From Corynebacterium sanguinis (GTDB taxonomy: Bacteria > Actinomycetota > Actinomycetes > Mycobacteriales > Mycobacteriaceae), in NCBI RefSeq assembly GCF_007641235.1, contig NZ_CP038157.1:1798001-1862000 (forward strand): a stretch of DNA of 64,000 nucleotides. Direction: 5' to 3'. Shown one piece after another: positions 60,580 to 64,000 of this stretch. Position 1 is the stretch's first letter. Each line of letters begins with the position of its first letter. Under the pieces are notes generated by a model. The model was given only the letters and a program-made list of their open reading frames with translations. It had not been told where the DNA came from and searched no databases. The position numbers were made by a program, and so were the translations under genes.

Positions 60580-62595
60580 ATGACTGACTCACCCGGCGCC
60601 GCCAGCCAGCCGGTGGTGCGGGTGCTTCCGCTCCTCGGGCTGGCGCACCTCGACAGGGAATTCGATTACCTTGTCACCGAGGCCGACTCCCGCGCCGCGC
60701 AGCCCGGGGTGCGCGCCCGCGTGCGCTTCGCCGGCCGCCTCGTCGACGCCATCATCACCGAGCGCCGCGCGGAGTCAGAGCACGAGGGCGAGTTGCGTTT
60801 CATCGAGCGCATCATCAGCGACGAAGTCGTCGCCCCAGCTGAGTTGCGCTCGCTTATCGACGCCCTCAGCGCCCGCTACGCGGGCGTGCGCTCCGACATC
60901 TACCGCGCCGCCATCCCCGCCCGCTACGCCAAGGCCGAGGAAACCGACACCACCACCGACTGGGAAGAGCTCGGCGAGGTCGGCGAGCCCGATCTGTCCG
61001 CCTGGAGCACCTACGAGCACGGGCAATCCTTCGTCGACGCGGTGCTCGAGGGTCGCATCGCCCGCGCCGCCTGGCAGATCGCGCCCGGGGAGAAATGGAC
61101 CGATCCCGTCAGCGCCCTTGCCGCCAAGGTCGCCGCGTCCGGTGGCGGGGTGCTCATCGTCGTGCCGGACCAGCGCGACGTCGACGCGTGCGAGGCGGCG
61201 CTGCGCGAGCACGTCGGTGCAAGGCAGGTAACAACGCTGACGGCGTCGCAGGGCCCGCAGGCGCGCTACTCGCGCTACCTGTCGATCCTCCACGGCCAGG
61301 GCCGGCTGGTCGTCGGCACGCGCTCGGCGGCGTTTGCCCCGGTCAAAGACCTGCGCCTCATCGTCCTCATGCACGACGGCGACGACTCTCTAGTTGATCC
61401 CCGCGCGCCCTACGTCCACGCGCGGGAGGTGCTGACCACCCGCGCCGCGCAGCAGAAGGCATGCCTTGTCATTGGCGGGCACTCGCGCACCGCTGAGTCG
61501 CAGCTTCTCGTGTCCACGGGGTGGATGCAGGAGCTGGTGGCGCCCCGAAGCACACTGCGCACACGCTCGCCACTCATCCACGCCGCCGGCGACTCGGACT
61601 TCGCCCTCGAGCGCGACCCCCGCGCGCGCCAGGCGCGCCTGCCCTCGGTGGCGTTCGCCGCGGCCGCGAAGACCCTTGAGCGCGGGGCTCCGGTGCTGTT
61701 CCAGGTGCCGCGCACCGGCTACGTGCAGTCACTGGCCTGCGGGGCGTGCCGCACCCCGGCGCGGTGCCGCTGGTGCAGCGGGCCGTTGAGCCTGCCGTCG
61801 GGAGGTCCCGCGGCGGCCCCGACGTGTCGCTGGTGCGGGCGGATGGACACAGCCCACGTGTGCCCCGTCTGTGGCTCGCGGCGGCTGCGCGCGGTGGTGC
61901 TCGGCACCGAGCGCACCGCCGAGGAGCTGGGCAGGGCGTTTCCCAAGACGCGGGTGCGCTCGTCGTGGGGCGAAAAAATCATCGCCGAGGTGCCGCGCAC
62001 ACCGATGATCGTGGTGGCGACGCCGGGCGCGGAGCCGCGCGTCGCCGACGGCGGGTACGGCGCGGCGATCCTGCTGGACACGTGGGCTTTGCTGGGCAGG
62101 CCCGACCTGCGCGCGACCGAGGAAACCTACGAGAAGTGGCTCGCCGCCTGCACGCTTGTCGACGCCGCCAGCGACGACGGCGAGGTAGTCGTCGTCGCGG
62201 AGCCCGCGCTGCCGGTAGTCCAGCACCTAATCCGGTGGGACGTGCCGGGCCACGCCGCCATAGAGCTCGCGCAGCGCGCCGAGACCCGTCTGCCTCCCGC
62301 GGTGCACGTCGCCGTGGTCGACGCCCCGCGCAAGGCGCTTGAGGACTTCTTCGCCCACGCCCAGCTCCCGCCGCACGCGGAGACACTCGGCCCCGTGGAC
62401 CTGCCGCCCGGCGTGCAGCTGCCGGGGGAGTGGGACGAGCGCGAGCTGGGGCCCGCGCAGCGCATGATGGTGCGCAGCCCGCTGTCCGGGCGCACCGAGC
62501 TGGGCCGCGCGCTGCGCTCCGCGGCGAGCCTGCGCGCGGCGCGGAAGCAGGACGCGCCGCTGCGGATCCAGGTCGACCCTGTGCGTATTGGCTAG
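60580..62595 (+). CDS. priA: PriA-like primosomal protein without helicase motifs
   Basis: 671 aa. The N-terminal 3' DNA-binding domain (residues 15-120) and the zinc-binding cysteines (CGACRTPARCRWC, CRWCGRM, CPVCGSRRL) are kept. Walker A is missing where GxTGSGKT is expected (IAPGEKWTDP near residue 170), and the DEEH box is replaced by LMHDGDD. Actinobacterial PriA is known to lack these, so it probably loads the replication machinery without unwinding. It precedes def-fmt as in many bacteria. Confidence 0.9.
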   Translation: MTDSPGAASQPVVRVLPLLGLAHLDREFDYLVTEADSRAAQPGVRARVRFAGRLVDAIITERRAESEHEGELRFIERIISDEVVAPAELRSLIDALSARYAGVRSDIYRAAIPARYAKAEETDTTTDWEELGEVGEPDLSAWSTYEHGQSFVDAVLEGRIARAAWQIAPGEKWTDPVSALAAKVAASGGGVLIVVPDQRDVDACEAALREHVGARQVTTLTASQGPQARYSRYLSILHGQGRLVVGTRSAAFAPVKDLRLIVLMHDGDDSLVDPRAPYVHAREVLTTRAAQQKACLVIGGHSRTAESQLLVSTGWMQELVAPRSTLRTRSPLIHAAGDSDFALERDPRARQARLPSVAFAAAAKTLERGAPVLFQVPRTGYVQSLACGACRTPARCRWCSGPLSLPSGGPAAAPTCRWCGRMDTAHVCPVCGSRRLRAVVLGTERTAEELGRAFPKTRVRSSWGEKIIAEVPRTPMIVVATPGAEPRVADGGYGAAILLDTWALLGRPDLRATEETYEKWLAACTLVDAASDDGEVVVVAEPALPVVQHLIRWDVPGHAAIELAQRAETRLPPAVHVAVVDAPRKALEDFFAHAQLPPHAETLGPVDLPPGVQLPGEWDERELGPAQRMMVRSPLSGRTELGRALRSAASLRAARKQDAPLRIQVDPVRIG

Positions 62596-62613
62596 GCCGC
62601 CGGGGCGCTTGGC

Positions 62614-62619
62614 TAAGCT
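62614..62619 (+). promoter_or_regulatory. candidate -10 box (TAAGCT) of def
   Basis: TAAGCT ends 7 bases before the def ATG. GCAGGT lies between and is a poor ribosome binding site, so a leaderless start is possible. Confidence 0.35.
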
Positions 62620-62626
62620 CGCAGGT

Positions 62627-63127
62627 ATGGCAGTCCGCTCGATCCGTCTCTTCGGAGACCCCGTGCTCAACTCCGTCGCCGCGCCCGTGACGCGTTTCGA
62701 CGACTCCTTGCGCACGCTCGTCTCCGACATGCTCGACACCATGGACGACGCGGGAGGCGTCGGCCTCGCCGCCAACCAGGTGGGCGTGGATGCGCGGGTA
62801 TTCGTTTTCGATTGCCAGGGCATGCGCGGGCACATCATTAACCCGACCTGGGAAGCGGCGGGGCAGGACATGCAAATCGGGCGCGAGGGGTGCCTGTCGG
62901 TGCCCGGGGTCAGCGGCCAGGTTTCCCGGCACAACCGGGTGGTGGCGCGAGGCGTCGATGCCTTTGGCAGGCCGCTGGCGATTGTTGGCACGGGCCTTCT
63001 CGCGCGCTGCATCCAGCACGAAAGCGATCACCTCGATGGGATCATGTTCATGCGCAGAATGGAGCCCGAAGCGCGCAAGGAAGCGATGACCATCATTCGC
63101 GGTTCCGAGTGGTTCCAGCAGGCGTAA
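62627..63127 (+). CDS. def: peptide deformylase
   Basis: 166 aa metal-dependent enzyme removing formyl groups from new proteins. All three motifs are present: GVGLAANQVG, EGCLS (C89), and QHESDHLDG (H131, E132, H135). The ATG gives normal length; the open frame runs 13 codons further upstream, into the end of priA. fmt follows after 22 bp. Confidence 0.95.
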   Translation: MAVRSIRLFGDPVLNSVAAPVTRFDDSLRTLVSDMLDTMDDAGGVGLAANQVGVDARVFVFDCQGMRGHIINPTWEAAGQDMQIGREGCLSVPGVSGQVSRHNRVVARGVDAFGRPLAIVGTGLLARCIQHESDHLDGIMFMRRMEPEARKEAMTIIRGSEWFQQA

Positions 63128-63149
63128 GACGATGAAGGAGATAAACACC

Positions 63150-64000
63150 ATGCGACTTGTTTTCGCCGGCACCCCCGAGCCCGCCGCCGTGGCGTTGAGC
63201 ACGCTCATCGCCTCCGAGCACGAGGTGGTCGCGGTGATCACCCGGCCCGACGCGCGCAAGGGCCGGGGCCGCAGCCTGCACCCCTCGCCCGTCAAGGAGC
63301 TTGCGCACAGCTACGGCATCGAGGTGTTGACGCCGCAGACTCTGAAAGACAACGGGGAGATCCGCCAGGTGCTGCGCGAGATCGCCCCAGACGCTGTGCC
63401 CGTTGTCGCCTACGGCAACCTGATCCCGGCGGACATGCTGGACATCCCGAAGTACGGTTGGGTCAATTTGCACTTCTCCCTGCTACCCGCGTGGCGTGGA
63501 GCGGCGCCCGTGCAGGCGTCGATAAGCAGCGGCGAGACGGACACCGGCGCGACGACGTTTCGCATCGACGCCGGCCTGGACACCGGCGACATCCTCGGCC
63601 ACATCCACGAGCCGATCCACCCCACGGACACCGCGGACGACCTGCTGACGCGCCTCGCCCACTCCGGGGCGGACCTGCTCGTGGAAACCATGAACGGGCT
63701 TGCCGACGGCACCATCACCGCAGTCCCGCAGCCCGCCGAGGGCACCTACGCGCCGAAAATCTCGACTAACGACGCGCGCATCGACTGGGCCCAGCCCGCC
63801 GAGGTGATCGACCGCGCCATCCGCGCGCACACTCCGGCGCCGGGCGCGTGGACGACGCTCGGCGGCGAGCGCGTAAAGCTCGAGCGCGTTGAGTCTGTAA
63901 GCGGTGCGGATCTGCACCCCGGCGAGGTGCGCGTGAGCAAGGACTCGGTGGAGGTGGGAACGTCCAGCGCGAACGTGGCGCTGACGCGGATCCAGCCGCC
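63150..64000 (+). CDS. fmt: methionyl-tRNA formyltransferase (3' part cut off)
   Basis: At least 283 residues are visible before the window ends, against about 310-315 expected. It adds the formyl group to initiator Met-tRNA from 10-formyltetrahydrofolate. MRLVFAGTPEPAAVALSTL is the family start, and NLHFSLLPAWRGAAPVQ holds the catalytic and folate-site residues. The C-terminal tRNA-binding domain has begun near HTPAPGAWT. GAAGGAG lies 9 bases upstream of the ATG. def and fmt form the usual pair. Confidence 0.95.
   Translation, partial: MRLVFAGTPEPAAVALSTLIASEHEVVAVITRPDARKGRGRSLHPSPVKELAHSYGIEVLTPQTLKDNGEIRQVLREIAPDAVPVVAYGNLIPADMLDIPKYGWVNLHFSLLPAWRGAAPVQASISSGETDTGATTFRIDAGLDTGDILGHIHEPIHPTDTADDLLTRLAHSGADLLVETMNGLADGTITAVPQPAEGTYAPKISTNDARIDWAQPAEVIDRAIRAHTPAPGAWTTLGGERVKLERVESVSGADLHPGEVRVSKDSVEVGTSSANVALTRIQP

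Noticed and set aside
63150..64000. fmt as a broken gene
   Set aside because: The frame is intact to the last base. It is simply cut by the window edge.

Overview
The window is 64 kb of high-GC actinobacterial chromosome and almost certainly comes from a Corynebacterium. Three things point there: the PI-mannoside lipid genes at the left edge, a perfect TAGAC-N6-GTCTA (McbR-type) operator in the metK promoter, and a flavin monooxygenase/FMN reductase pair of the type named after C. efficiens CE1758/CE1759. Nearly all of it is conserved housekeeping DNA with tight gene spacing, many 1-4 bp start/stop overlaps and many probably leaderless genes. I see no tRNA, rRNA, CRISPR array, prophage, transposase or integrase. 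The species cannot be named from this window.

Layout. 1-3021: PIM lipid synthesis (pgsA cut by the left edge, acyltransferase, pimA, a small membrane-anchored protein). 3066-9934 and on to 11122: thioesterase tesB, yebC, a 0.5 kb palindromic repeat array, ruvCAB, yajC-secD-secF. 11153-15705: peptide-binding lipoprotein, apt, relA/rsh. 15785-24690: a small secreted protein, membrane cyclophilin, tpx, a metallo-beta-lactamase-fold hydrolase, hisS, sdaA, the flavin duo, a CBS protein and a zinc metallopeptidase. 24912-34593: aspS, an APH-fold kinase, rarA, alaS, ruvX, mltG, aroE. 34622-40595: a minimal prepilin peptidase, aroC-aroK-aroB-aroQ, pepQ, efp, nusB. 40609-44690: PPK2, a small membrane protein and a sugar ABC importer. 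44691-45319: a second palindromic array. 45320-57751: an epimerase, then the pyrimidine operon pyrR-pyrB-pyrC-carA-carB-pyrF, mihF, gmk, rpoZ, coaBC. 57819-64000: metK, a divergent MarR/VOC pair, priA, def, and fmt cut by the right edge.

How the genes work together. aroE and aroCKBQ make chorismate. pyrRBC-carAB-pyrF make UMP and carry a PyrR-binding RNA hairpin just upstream of the pyrR ribosome binding site. ruvCAB resolves Holliday junctions. yajC-secD-secF assists protein export. priA, def and fmt join replication restart to formyl-methionine handling.

The least explained features are the two intergenic palindrome arrays. At 4831-5150, four units with an exact 85 bp period each carry a roughly 37 bp inverted repeat. 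At 44738-45226, eleven copies of a 13 bp palindrome are spaced only 43/44 or 54 bp apart and sit inside a 194 bp higher-order repeat. I know of no function for either.
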